In this document: positions 1 to 7,990 of the stretch, piece by piece
Layout: each line of letters opens with the position of its first letter
How positions within the stretch are numbered: the stretch's first letter is position 1
Source: Novosphingobium sp. G106
GTDB taxonomy: Bacteria > Pseudomonadota > Alphaproteobacteria > Sphingomonadales > Sphingomonadaceae
Length of the DNA stretch: 64,000 nucleotides
Assembly (NCBI RefSeq): GCF_019075875.1
Contig: NZ_JAHOOZ010000001.1
Location: 2,294,001 to 2,358,000 of the forward strand
Reading direction: 5' to 3'
The notes under the pieces: model-generated
Told to the model about the DNA's origin: nothing
Databases searched by the model: none
Seen by the model: only the letters and a program-made list of their open reading frames with translations
Made by a program: the position numbers and the translations under genes

Positions 1-118
1 GGCCACAGTCGCACTCGGCGCTGGACACAAGATTGGACACTCGCGGTCCGATCTCGGCCGTTGTGGAGTCTGCTTATCGCCCCCGACACCAGACAGGCCA
101 GCGCCAATGCTAAAAAGC

Positions 119-871
119 CTAGAAAGTTTCGCGAAATAGCTCGAGCACGGCCCGCCATGCGCGCGTCGTGTGCTTCGGATGAAAGCTGACACCCGGTACA
201 GTTAACATGGTGTGGTTGGTCCCTTCGGTGGCCGATCCATCCGGATTTCTCGGTCGCGCCCAGAACGCGTGCTCGGCGCCGCCATAAATATTTACGCGCC
301 AATCGACCCCGGCCTTCTGGAGCACATGGCCAAAAGTCAGAACTTGCTGTGGGGTGCAAAGGGGGTCTTCCGAGCCGGTGCACATAAGAAGAGTGCCGGT
401 TACGTCGGTCCAGTCTTCTGTTTTGGCTTCTGGGAAGGCGGGATGGATAACCGCGATGGCCCTGAACGCGATGCCGATCCTTGCAAGTTCGAGCACGATT
501 TGACCACCAGCGCCATAGCCGAGAGCGGCAATGCGGTTTGGGTCAACACCGGGTTGAGCGAGCAGAACATCAAGCGCGGCGCGGCCGACAGCCTGCATCC
601 GTTCGACATTAGCCAATAGGGGCATGACCCGGTCCAGCATCGCATCCGGCCGATTGAAGAACACTTCACCACCGTGATAATCCATTGCCAGCGTCAGATA
701 TCCGTGCGCGGCGAGATCATCGGCCCGCTGCCTTTGGTATTCCTCGAGGCCAACCCCATCATGTCCTATCAGCACAGCCGGCCAAGGCCCAGGACTGTCC
801 GGCTGCGCCAGATGGGCAATCATGTTCAGACCATCGACATCATAGGTGACTTCGCGCGTCGTAATCATCAT
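119..871 (-). CDS. Dienelactone hydrolase family protein lacking the usual nucleophile
   Basis: The 250-residue protein has an alpha/beta-hydrolase fold of the dienelactone hydrolase family. Conserved parts are the N-terminal strand LIGHDGVG, the acid loop GSEDPLCTP and the histidine loop AEHAFW. The nucleophile elbow, normally GYCxGG, reads GYGAGG here (residues about 118-123), so the catalytic Cys/Ser position is Gly. Family membership is clear, but hydrolase activity is doubtful. I chose the ATG at 871 because GAAGG lies about 6 nt upstream; a second ATG follows at 868. A tRNA-like sequence lies about 100 bp upstream on the same strand. Other family members hydrolyse lactones or esters of aromatic catabolism; no substrate can be assigned. 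Confidence 0.8.
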   Translation of the reverse strand: MMITTREVTYDVDGLNMIAHLAQPDSPGPWPAVLIGHDGVGLEEYQRQRADDLAAHGYLTLAMDYHGGEVFFNRPDAMLDRVMPLLANVERMQAVGRAALDVLLAQPGVDPNRIAALGYGAGGQIVLELARIGIAFRAIAVIHPAFPEAKTEDWTDVTGTLLMCTGSEDPLCTPQQVLTFGHVLQKAGVDWRVNIYGGAEHAFWARPRNPDGSATEGTNHTMLTVPGVSFHPKHTTRAWRAVLELFRETF

Positions 872-970
872 TGCACCTTCTATCGAGCGATAGGGCATCC
901 CGCCTAGTGGCGAGGTGGTTCCACTTCCATCAATGCCGCCGCCGTCCCGCACTGGTTGGGCCAAGCCGTG

Positions 971-1050
971 TGCCGCAGCGGCAGGAGATCGAACCCGCCC
1001 CCTTACCGGGATCGCTGTAGCGATACGTCTACCAATTCCGTCACGCTGGC
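971..1050 (-). tRNA. Degenerate tRNA-Leu-like sequence without an anticodon
   Basis: Read on the minus strand, this has the D-arm typical of tRNA-Leu (ACG, GAATTGGTAGA, CGT, with A-T pairs replacing the usual G-C pairs), a class II variable hairpin (CCC GGTAA GGG) and a T-loop TTCGATC. The anticodon arm is a perfect 5-bp stem ATCGC/GCGAT around a loop of only TACA, three bases short of the normal seven. The T stem is weak (about 3 bp). The acceptor pairs GC and CAGCG with CGCTG and GC only if two bases bulge on the 3' side. It is more likely a tRNA relic or tRNA mimic than a decoding tRNA. Confidence 0.4.
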
Positions 1051-1120
1051 AGAGTCATTCACTTTCATCTCTTGTCCAACAGCAACGTCCGATTTTGGGG
1101 ATCGGCGAATGCAAGGGCGG

Positions 1121-1140
1121 ACGTCCGCAATGTCGGCGGC
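1121..1140. repeat. Copy of dispersed short repeat (degenerate)
   Basis: The sequence reads ACGTCCGCAATGTCGGCGGC. It matches the family consensus aacGwCCGCTTTGTCGGCGG except for AA in place of TT. It is intergenic. Confidence 0.4.
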
Positions 1141-1160
1141 AGCTACAGGCCTTTAGGTTC

Positions 1161-1391
1161 TCAATCGGCTGCCACGATCGAATGCTCAAGTCGCACATCG
1201 TCGAGAAGCTGCTCGATCGCGGCGCGTTGCGCATCGGTGCCACTTAGTCTTACATCCCAATTGCAATGGGCATACTTCTTCGCGTCGCGCACGATCACCT
1301 TGCCAAGCGCCCGCTGCCATGTCTGCGTAGTGCCGCCTCTCTCCCGGATCAGGCGGGCGATAATCAGCTGTTCGAGGTCGGAGGCAGTCAT
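1161..1391 (-). CDS. Small conserved-looking hypothetical protein (76 aa)
   Basis: The frame is open further upstream, but the compact protein-like part begins at the ATG at 1391 (MTASDLEQLIIARL). It is a soluble, largely helical, charged polypeptide with a tryptophan-rich middle (TWQRALGKV, HCNWDVRL) and no membrane segment or motif that I recognise. A weak GGTGG lies just upstream. It follows the leftward membrane-protein operon by about 155 bp, separated by one copy of the short dispersed repeat, so it may not be cotranscribed. Function unknown. Confidence 0.5.
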   Translation of the reverse strand: MTASDLEQLIIARLIRERGGTTQTWQRALGKVIVRDAKKYAHCNWDVRLSGTDAQRAAIEQLLDDVRLEHSIVAAD

Positions 1392-1490
1392 GCCCACCGC
1401 ATAGCCGCAGTTGACGGCCAGGCAAGCAGACGTTCGCGCGCCCGCTTGATTAATCAACGGCAGGTTTCGAGGATCAGCCGCGAAGCGGCA

Positions 1491-1512
1491 AACGTCAGCT
1501 TTGTCGGCGGAA
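1491..1512. repeat. Copy of dispersed short repeat
   Basis: AACGTCAGCTTTGTCGGCGG carries the 11-bp core GCTTTGTCGGC shared with the copies near 19.44, 25.63 and 49.64 kb. It is intergenic, between the 1161 and 1546 genes. Confidence 0.5.
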
Positions 1513-1545
1513 GGCGGCATGCTTTCCGAATGATTTGAACAGCCG

Positions 1546-4065
1546 CTATGCGGCGGTTGTAGCGGGTAGATCAAGCCCATCCAGCTTGTGCGCCGCTGAG
1601 GTTGCGGCTTGCCGGCGGCGTTGACCGACTAAAGCGCATACCAGTGCCAACCAACCCAGGAGCAGCGCCGTTCCGGCCGCAACGCTGTGCACTACGAACA
1701 TCGAGGGCGGCCGCGCCACGTCAAGCAAGACGCGGAGCGCCGCGGTAGCCCTCCTGTCGCCCACGAACTCCTGCAAGCGCGCAAGCCTCAATCTGTCATT
1801 GTAGGTTCTCGGCACCCAGGCGCCGCTCATCGCATCGACTTCGCGGCGCACCTTTGGAAGGTCGGCCGCGGAATAGGCCTTTTGCGCCACGACAAAATGG
1901 GCCTGGTCGGCGAGCTCTCCTGCCAGCGCATTCGGGACGACCTTCAGCGTGCATTTTTCTGGACGGACAAAGGGCGAGTGGTCGGAGCTCGCCAACCATT
2001 GGCGCTGCCGGTAGAATATTCCAATTGGTCCAAGTTCCAGGTGCCAGCCTTCGGTAGCCTGGCAAAAGTCACGAGGTCCGCGCGGGAGCGGCTCCTTCAG
2101 GATTGTTCCGGGTCTAGCGCCTCTTGCCCAGCGCTCGATGCGCGAGGGTATGTAGCTCACGTTCTTGCTCTCGCGGGCCGGCAACCAGTCTTGGTCACCG
2201 TCCGCGGCAAGCTTTCCGGTTGTCACCACCAATCGCGCCGCGAAGACCGGTCGCTTCGCGCCTAAATCCGACGCTACGACGTATGCGGCGAGCGTAAACG
2301 CGGTGAGCGCCGGAAATGACAGCAGGTACTGCCAGGGCCTCTTTCGGGGCCGCAGAACCGACAACTGCCAGCCGACCAGCAGCACGCCCAGCGCGCAGCT
2401 CCAGGAAAACGCGGTCGCGTTGAAACCGCCCGGAACCGGCACGACCTCATGCCACTGAAAGATCGGATTGGGTTGCACCGCCGCCGCCGCCAGGCGGACT
2501 GAGATTTCGTGGGCAAGTTCGGAGGGAATGGTCAACCGCTTGGCATTGTCGGCAAAGATTTTGTCGATCGTGGGAAGCGGCGCACGATAGCTGAGCAGCG
2601 CGATAATCGTCGCCGCCACTGCCAGCCTGCCACAGCGCCCAGCCCACATGATTGCCTTGCGGCCGAAGCGTTCCGTTTCCGCGAGCCGCGAAATCGTTTC
2701 AGGAGGCAGGTGACCAAGGCGGGGCATTGCCGCCGGCGCCATCAGCGCTGAGCGCGGGCCCGGTGAAGGTTGCCGCCAAAGACTCGGCTCCCCGGCAGGT
2801 GCTTCGGCAATAATCGCATTGCGTGCCGCCTGCATCGGCTTTGCGCCACGCGGACGAGCCTGAAAGCCGAGCCGGACAAGCGCCTTGCGGCGGCTCATTG
2901 CCGTGCAGCTGATAGCGCCTGCCGTGACCATCATCGCTAGTCCGGCAGCAATGAATGCCGGACGCGAATAGGTGCTGAGATCCTCCTCCCAGCCGGGGCT
3001 CGCCATGCGCTGGGCGGCGGAAAGATCAAGCGTCGGGTCGCCGCGGCGCGCGTGCTCGATCAATGCCCGAAGCCTCGCCCGGTACACGTAGTGCAGCGAG
3101 TGCCAGCGGCCGGTCATTTTCGAGAGATGCCAGCCCGTACGATCGGGCTGCGCCGGCCCCGGATCGAGATCTGACGCTACGATCTCGCGGCAAGAGGGAT
3201 TGGGAGCGGGGCTGTTCCAAACCAGCATTTGCCCACAGTAGTAGGAGCTGAGCGGCACCCAGAGGCGGGGATCGCTTTCCGACCGTACCACGATGTGGCC
3301 GCCGGGAAGTATGCGATGCTCCCGGCCGATCGTGATGCGCGGACGGCTGAAGTTGAATCCGTTGACCACGAGATGAAGGGCGTACTGGGCCCTCATGAAT
3401 TGCACCTTGTCGGTCAACTCCGAGGACGCGACGCCCTGCCAGGTTCCGAGCCAGGAGGCCTTGCGGCTAGCGCAAATGGCCTCTGCCGCCGCCGACCTCG
3501 GTAGCCCGCTGACGCATTGCGGAAAACCAGCCGCCCACCATGTCGCTCCGTTTTCGAGCTTGCTCGCTTCCATGGTGCGAGCAGGATTGGCGTCGCTGTT
3601 AAATCTGCCGGGAGAATCTGGCGGCTGAACGGCAAAAGCGATGCAAGCAGAGATCAGCAACGCCGCGGGCAAGGCAAGCGCGACGGCCGGCAGGAGCCGT
3701 ATGCCACGCCCTCGGACCATATAAGAGGCAGCCACCACTGCGGCGGCAAAAGCCAGGAGCAAGCCCCAGCGCAGCATTTCCAGACCGGGCACCGGAAATA
3801 ACTGCAACTGATGACCCGCGGTGAAAACGCCCTCGATGCCGCCGGGGACGATGACTTCGTCGCTCGGTCCCATTCGGGCGTTCTCGCCTGCCCCGCCAGG
3901 GATGGCGACACCTAACAGGGTGAGCAGGAACCCTAACCCGCCAAGTCCGGCGCCGATATGCAGCAGGCGGTCGACGCGGGCGTGCAAATGACCGACCTGT
4001 TCGCTAGGTCCCCTGCCCTCTCGTGCAATCTGGCCGCCGCTTGGAACGGGCAGCGCTTGGTTCAC
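1546..4065 (-). CDS. Large polytopic membrane protein with two copies of a recurring LAQ-x-AY domain
   Basis: 839 residues of no family I recognise. Hydrophobic segments lie at about 36-54, 98-115, 124-145, 368-388, 480-500, 555-575, 585-605 and 795-815. The protein is an internal duplication. Each half starts with membrane helices, carries a polar, probably periplasmic region containing the recurring motif (degenerate VQFMRAQYALHLV then MTGRWHS..RARLRA in the N half; ADQAHFVVAQKAY then MSGAWVP..DRLRLARL in the C half), and ends with a helix. Its closest relative is the plus-strand protein at 9.4-11.6 kb. The ATG overlaps the stop of the upstream gene by 4 nt (ATGA), so it is translationally coupled as the last gene of a three-gene leftward operon. 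Confidence 0.85.
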   Translation of the reverse strand: MNQALPVPSGGQIAREGRGPSEQVGHLHARVDRLLHIGAGLGGLGFLLTLLGVAIPGGAGENARMGPSDEVIVPGGIEGVFTAGHQLQLFPVPGLEMLRWGLLLAFAAAVVAASYMVRGRGIRLLPAVALALPAALLISACIAFAVQPPDSPGRFNSDANPARTMEASKLENGATWWAAGFPQCVSGLPRSAAAEAICASRKASWLGTWQGVASSELTDKVQFMRAQYALHLVVNGFNFSRPRITIGREHRILPGGHIVVRSESDPRLWVPLSSYYCGQMLVWNSPAPNPSCREIVASDLDPGPAQPDRTGWHLSKMTGRWHSLHYVYRARLRALIEHARRGDPTLDLSAAQRMASPGWEEDLSTYSRPAFIAAGLAMMVTAGAISCTAMSRRKALVRLGFQARPRGAKPMQAARNAIIAEAPAGEPSLWRQPSPGPRSALMAPAAMPRLGHLPPETISRLAETERFGRKAIMWAGRCGRLAVAATIIALLSYRAPLPTIDKIFADNAKRLTIPSELAHEISVRLAAAAVQPNPIFQWHEVVPVPGGFNATAFSWSCALGVLLVGWQLSVLRPRKRPWQYLLSFPALTAFTLAAYVVASDLGAKRPVFAARLVVTTGKLAADGDQDWLPARESKNVSYIPSRIERWARGARPGTILKEPLPRGPRDFCQATEGWHLELGPIGIFYRQRQWLASSDHSPFVRPEKCTLKVVPNALAGELADQAHFVVAQKAYSAADLPKVRREVDAMSGAWVPRTYNDRLRLARLQEFVGDRRATAALRVLLDVARPPSMFVVHSVAAGTALLLGWLALVCALVGQRRRQAATSAAHKLDGLDLPATTAA

Positions 4066-5159
4066 AGCAACTTTTTCGGCAGATCTGAATCGACATACCG
4101 TCCGACTGCACGGCGCGCCGGCGGCGTAGGGGTCACCTTATCGGGCGTCGCATCGATATCGGGGACTGGGCTTAGCGCACGCCGCGCCCTGGCCATTCGA
4201 TCAATGCGCCTCCCCAGCAGCCAACCCATCAGCGCGCAGGCAAAACCACAGGCGAAAGCTATCTGCATCACGGGGCGAACTGCGCTCGACACTTTGAAAA
4301 CCGAGTGCCAGATAGCGATCCGCCGGGCCAGCTCAGGCCGGTCGCCATCGGCGACCACCGACCGCCCAGCCACCCGTTCCATTTTCTCGAGACGCGCCGC
4401 GAATGCGTTTCGCGCGGGCATGTCGACCTCCGCGCGGGGCAACTCGAGAGGTAGGAGGCGTATCAGTTCGGCTCGGTTGCTTCTGGCCGCAGCCTGCTCG
4501 GCAAGCGCGAAGCGCAACCCCTCGATCGTGCCGCGGTCCTCGAGCATGATTTCGTCAGGTTTGCCCGTCTTGTTCGGGAGACCATTTCCGGTGGCGGCCA
4601 TCGTACCAGCCTCGCCGTCGCCGCGGGCAAACGTCACAGCGACTTTATGCACATCGGCCCGCGCGGGCTTATCGCCCAGGCGCAGTGCGGAGACCAGTCC
4701 GGGCCGGCGCGCCTCGACTTTCCTGAGGAGCTGCGCCATCGCGTCATCGTCGATCGTGGCCGGATAGATTTGGGGCAGGATGTCCGGGAGCGCCGTGAGA
4801 CCTATCAGAGGCGGCGAGAGCCACAGCAGAAAGCCCAGGCGCGACCAGCGGCCGCGCCCGAGACGCTGCCAGATGATCAAGATCACGCCGATCGCCGAGA
4901 GACCGAAGGTAACCACCTGGAGACCGAGCAGCGTCATGGGGCCGCCCCAGACATAACGCCAATCGCCCCGCGGCCCTATGTCGAGCAGATGCGCCAGGTA
5001 ACTTGCTCGCCCGTTCAGCAAAATTCCGGTGCCCGAAAGCGCAGAGCCATTTGCGGCGATCAGACACAGAAAGAGCACGAGCGCCGTCAGCATCAGGTAC
5101 GTGCCCCAAAGCCGGAATGCGCCGCGCCGCGCGGTGAGCACAAAAAGTGGATCGTGCAT
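4062..5159 (-). CDS. Membrane protein of the TelA-associated locus (365 aa)
   Basis: The ORF is open to 5327, but the ATG at 5159 (MHDPLFVLTARRGAF) fuses with the previous stop as TGATG and is the natural start. Hydrophobic segments lie at about 18-36, 73-96, 105-122 and 308-328, with a long polar region between the third and fourth. That region contains FALAEQAAARSNRAELIRLL followed by RNAFAARLEKM, a degenerate form of the LAQ-x-AY segment found in the other four membrane proteins here. There is no known family that I can name. It is the middle gene of the leftward operon, overlapping both neighbours, which suggests a complex with fixed stoichiometry. Confidence 0.8.
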   Translation of the reverse strand: MHDPLFVLTARRGAFRLWGTYLMLTALVLFLCLIAANGSALSGTGILLNGRASYLAHLLDIGPRGDWRYVWGGPMTLLGLQVVTFGLSAIGVILIIWQRLGRGRWSRLGFLLWLSPPLIGLTALPDILPQIYPATIDDDAMAQLLRKVEARRPGLVSALRLGDKPARADVHKVAVTFARGDGEAGTMAATGNGLPNKTGKPDEIMLEDRGTIEGLRFALAEQAAARSNRAELIRLLPLELPRAEVDMPARNAFAARLEKMERVAGRSVVADGDRPELARRIAIWHSVFKVSSAVRPVMQIAFACGFACALMGWLLGRRIDRMARARRALSPVPDIDATPDKVTPTPPARRAVGRYVDSDLPKKLL

Positions 5160-5983
5160 CAGGTGCTGACAGCTGGGCGTGCGGGAACACGCAACTTGTC
5201 GAGCCGCGCCAGTCTCGCCCGAAGGATGATGAGGAGCCGGCCCGCGGCGACAGCCACGAGCAGCGAGATAACGCCAATCGCCCAGGCTGCCTGGCGCGCT
5301 CCCGCGAGAGCCCCCGGCGACAGGCATCCGCGCTTGAAGCAGACGTTGGTAATCCGGACCGGTTCACCATGCAGGTATTGCAACCGGTACCGCCCTTCGA
5401 TGGGCGATCCCAGCGTCTCGTAGTCGATGTCGGCCGTCAGACTCCGCGCCGCGTTTCGACTGCCTCTGATATAGGCGATCTGTGCGAGCATATATCGTTT
5501 CCAGGGCGGCGCGGAGGCGGCGGAAGCATCGAGCGGTCCCACCAGCCTCACGGCCGCCTCCACTCCGATCGCGGTTGGCGGATCAGGCTGAAGCATCGTT
5601 GGGATCGGGCCGACAAGCGAAAGCGCGAAGAGGACGCCGAAGCTCACTTTGGCCGCGCTACGATGCCGTTTGACCAAGGCCCAGACGAGCGCGCCGCCGG
5701 CGATGAGGGAGACGAGCTGCAGAAAGGCAGAAAGCGTGAGCGGAATGAGGCCCGAGTTGCTGCCAATGAGGTGCGGGCTTTCGAGACCGAGGCGCACCGC
5801 TTTTTCGCGCAAGATGTCGGCGGCTCCGCCAGCAAGCTGGACATCGTTGATTCCGCTGCTCGGCGCTATCACCAGGCAGCCCAGAATCAGAGACAAAAGA
5901 GCGGCCGATCCGGCCCATAGGAGTGTGCTTCGCGCCATGTCGGCGCGCGCCGCGATCTGATCGAATTCGCCCGCGCCTCCCAT
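5159..5983 (-). CDS. Membrane protein, first gene of the leftward TelA-associated operon
   Basis: About 274 residues from the ATG at 5983 (a TTG at 6004 is the alternative; neither has a strong ribosome-binding site). Hydrophobic helices lie at about 20-40, 80-100, 110-128 and 233-255. The polar stretch before the last helix contains KRYMLAQIAYIRGSRNAARS and then GRYRLQYL, one copy of the recurring domain, plus two cysteines (VCFKRGC) that could pair in the periplasm. The gene is divergent from the TelA operon across about 75-95 bp, so both operons probably share one control region. Family unknown. Confidence 0.75.
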   Translation of the reverse strand: MGGAGEFDQIAARADMARSTLLWAGSAALLSLILGCLVIAPSSGINDVQLAGGAADILREKAVRLGLESPHLIGSNSGLIPLTLSAFLQLVSLIAGGALVWALVKRHRSAAKVSFGVLFALSLVGPIPTMLQPDPPTAIGVEAAVRLVGPLDASAASAPPWKRYMLAQIAYIRGSRNAARSLTADIDYETLGSPIEGRYRLQYLHGEPVRITNVCFKRGCLSPGALAGARQAAWAIGVISLLVAVAAGRLLIILRARLARLDKLRVPARPAVST

Positions 5984-6004
5984 AGGTCCGAGAATAGAAG
6001 GCAA

Positions 6005-6078
6005 GACCTAAGAATTGCCTACTTGCCTGCCCGCCCCAGCTAACGAGGCCTTAAACAAGTTGGGCTAGTCCGCGGTTC
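6005..6078. promoter_or_regulatory. Divergent control region between the two TelA-locus operons
   Basis: These 74 bp separate the divergent starts at 6004/5983 and 6079. The sequence is less GC-rich than its surroundings (TTAAACAAGTTGGGC near 6050, TACTTGCC near 6021). I see no convincing -35/-10 pair or long inverted repeat. Its role is inferred only from gene layout. Confidence 0.4.
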
Positions 6079-6828
6079 ATGGAGGAAGCCGCTTCCGCAC
6101 TCTCTAACGCTTCGGGCTTCGAACTGGCCGGCCTTCGCTCAGCTGCTCCGGGCAGCGATGCCGCGCTGGCCCTGTTCGACGCCGCCATTACTGTAGCTGA
6201 GCCCGACGCGGCGCTGCTGAGCGGCGCACCGGCCCGGACGCTGATGGCGGCGATGACCGCGGTTGTCACCGCGCTGCAAAGGCTCGATCCCGAGCGCGTC
6301 GCTCGCAAACAATCCTGGTTCCATCGCTTCACCGGCGCGGATCTCGAGGCCCGGCTGGAGTTCGAGGTGTCCATTGCGACGATCGGCAATGAGATGCGCA
6401 AGCTGACGATGGCTGCCCAGGATGCCGACCGGGCGAGGCAACTGATGCGCCTCGAAACCGCAAAGCTGGAGGACGCACATCCGCGCAACGAGGCGTTGAT
6501 TTTGGCAACCAGAGAACTGCTCTCCCGCGGGGCCGAGAAGGCTGACACCTCGCGGCTTGAACGGCGGCTCGGCAATCTCGAAGCGCTGCACGCGTCCAAC
6601 CAGCTTGGCCGGGCGCAGATGATGCTCTCGGTCGATCACCTCTCCGACCTGCTCGATCGCTATCGCGACATCGAACAGCTGCTGTTCCCGGTCTGGCAAC
6701 AGCACGCCCTTTCGGTCGCGCAAAGCGCGGTCACGCCCGCGGAACTCACGGAGCAGGTTTCGGCGCTCGAACTGGCGCAATCCAGCCTCGCTGCCGCTTT
6801 GCGGCGCAATAAGGAACAGGCACAATGA
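6079..6828 (+). CDS. Short TelA-like paralogue, partner of the adjacent TelA protein
   Basis: 249 residues, soluble, almost entirely helical, with no membrane segment. Two stretches align by eye with the adjacent TelA protein. SWFHRFTGADLEARLEFEVS matches the VGGLVRNFVLTKEKAMARFS region, and LERRLGNLEALHASNQLG through DLLDRYRDIEQLLFPVWQQH matches LEKRIGDLNVLQHSALQTLP through LLEKFQTIQRLTLPAWKRT. It lacks most of the TelA C-terminal region. The stop overlaps the TelA start (ATGA), so the pair is coupled. The likely role is a cytoplasmic partner or heteromer subunit. Many telA/yaaN genes elsewhere also have a small upstream partner (for example XpaC), but this one looks like a TelA duplicate. 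Confidence 0.8.
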   Translation: MEEAASALSNASGFELAGLRSAAPGSDAALALFDAAITVAEPDAALLSGAPARTLMAAMTAVVTALQRLDPERVARKQSWFHRFTGADLEARLEFEVSIATIGNEMRKLTMAAQDADRARQLMRLETAKLEDAHPRNEALILATRELLSRGAEKADTSRLERRLGNLEALHASNQLGRAQMMLSVDHLSDLLDRYRDIEQLLFPVWQQHALSVAQSAVTPAELTEQVSALELAQSSLAAALRRNKEQAQ

Positions 6829-7931
6829 CGCTTCCTTCGCAAATCACGACGGCAGTGCCGATCGATCTTTCGGCTGACCTGCTGGTTCCTCACGTCGATC
6901 CGCAGGAAGTCGAGGCGTTGGCCTCTTCGATCGATACGCGCTCGGCGCTGACCGTCGCGCAGTTCGGCCATGCGGTGGGCGAGACCACCAGCCGCTACGC
7001 TGACCAGCTTCTGGCCAGGGCCCGAGCGGACGATCTCGATGAGATTGGCGGCAAACTCAGCGAGATCGTCGTTGCCGCGCAGGCCTTCGACCTCTCGTCC
7101 TACGACAGCAAATGGACCCGCGCACCGATCGTTGGCGGTCTGGTGCGCAACTTCGTGCTGACCAAGGAAAAGGCCATGGCGCGCTTCTCCTCGCTGGAAG
7201 GTCAGGTCGACAAGCTCGTCGCCAATATCCAGGGCACGCTCGACCGGCTCGCGGAACGCGCGGCATCGTTCGACACGATGTACGACGGTGTCGCCGAGGA
7301 GCACCGCATGCTGGCGACGCATGTCCAGGCCGCCCAGCTCGTGCTCGAAAGGCTCGACCGCGAGATCACGGCTGTAAAGGCGGAACCGCAGGACATGGCC
7401 AGCGTCGAGCGGATCAGCGCGCTCGAAGGTGGACGCAACGCGCTCGAAAAGCGGATCGGCGACCTCAACGTCCTCCAGCACAGTGCGTTGCAGACGCTGC
7501 CGATGATCCGGATGATGCAAGCCAACAATGTCATCCTGCTCGAGAAGTTCCAGACGATCCAGCGCCTGACTTTGCCGGCCTGGAAACGCACTTTCGTGCT
7601 CGCGCTGACGCTCAACGAGCAGCGAGAGGCAGTGAAGCTGGCTGGCTCGATCGACGATGCGACGAACTATTTCATGAAGCGCAACAGCGAGATCCTGCAC
7701 GAGAACGCCGTCGCCACCGCTGCCGCAAACCAGCGTCTCGTCGTCGACGTCGAGACCCTGCGCGAGGTTCACGACAACGTGATCAAGACACTCGTCGACG
7801 TGCGCAAGGCACATGAAGAGGGCGCCGCAAAAAGGCGCGATGCGTTGGCGCAGCTTGCGCAGCTGCGCGGCGAGATGGCGGGCGGCCTGGCCAACGTGCT
7901 GCCGGTCGAGGGCCTGGATAGCGCCGCCTGA
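6825..7931 (+). CDS. TelA/YaaN family protein (toxic anion resistance family)
   Basis: 368 residues, close to the usual TelA length. The signature region is clear: LPMIRMMQANNVILLEKFQ, then LTLPAWKRTFVLALTLNEQ, then SIDDATNYFMKRNSEILHEN. It is a helical, coiled-coil-rich cytoplasmic protein. In RK2 the family (KlaC/TelA) is linked to tellurite resistance and kil phenotypes, and homologues occur in Ter-type stress systems; the biochemical activity is not established. Here it follows its short paralogue with a 4-nt overlap and precedes membrane proteins, so it probably docks to them. Assignment to the family is strong; a role in tellurite resistance is only inference. Confidence 0.85.
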   Translation: MTLPSQITTAVPIDLSADLLVPHVDPQEVEALASSIDTRSALTVAQFGHAVGETTSRYADQLLARARADDLDEIGGKLSEIVVAAQAFDLSSYDSKWTRAPIVGGLVRNFVLTKEKAMARFSSLEGQVDKLVANIQGTLDRLAERAASFDTMYDGVAEEHRMLATHVQAAQLVLERLDREITAVKAEPQDMASVERISALEGGRNALEKRIGDLNVLQHSALQTLPMIRMMQANNVILLEKFQTIQRLTLPAWKRTFVLALTLNEQREAVKLAGSIDDATNYFMKRNSEILHENAVATAAANQRLVVDVETLREVHDNVIKTLVDVRKAHEEGAAKRRDALAQLAQLRGEMAGGLANVLPVEGLDSAA

Positions 7932-7990
7932 ACGCGCAGACCGCCTTTGGCCGGAAGGGTGGAGCTAGGCCGGCTATGGAGGCGGCACCC

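Noticed and set aside
1..118. Left edge of the window
   Set aside because: I see no gene, terminator or partial coding sequence that can be supported.
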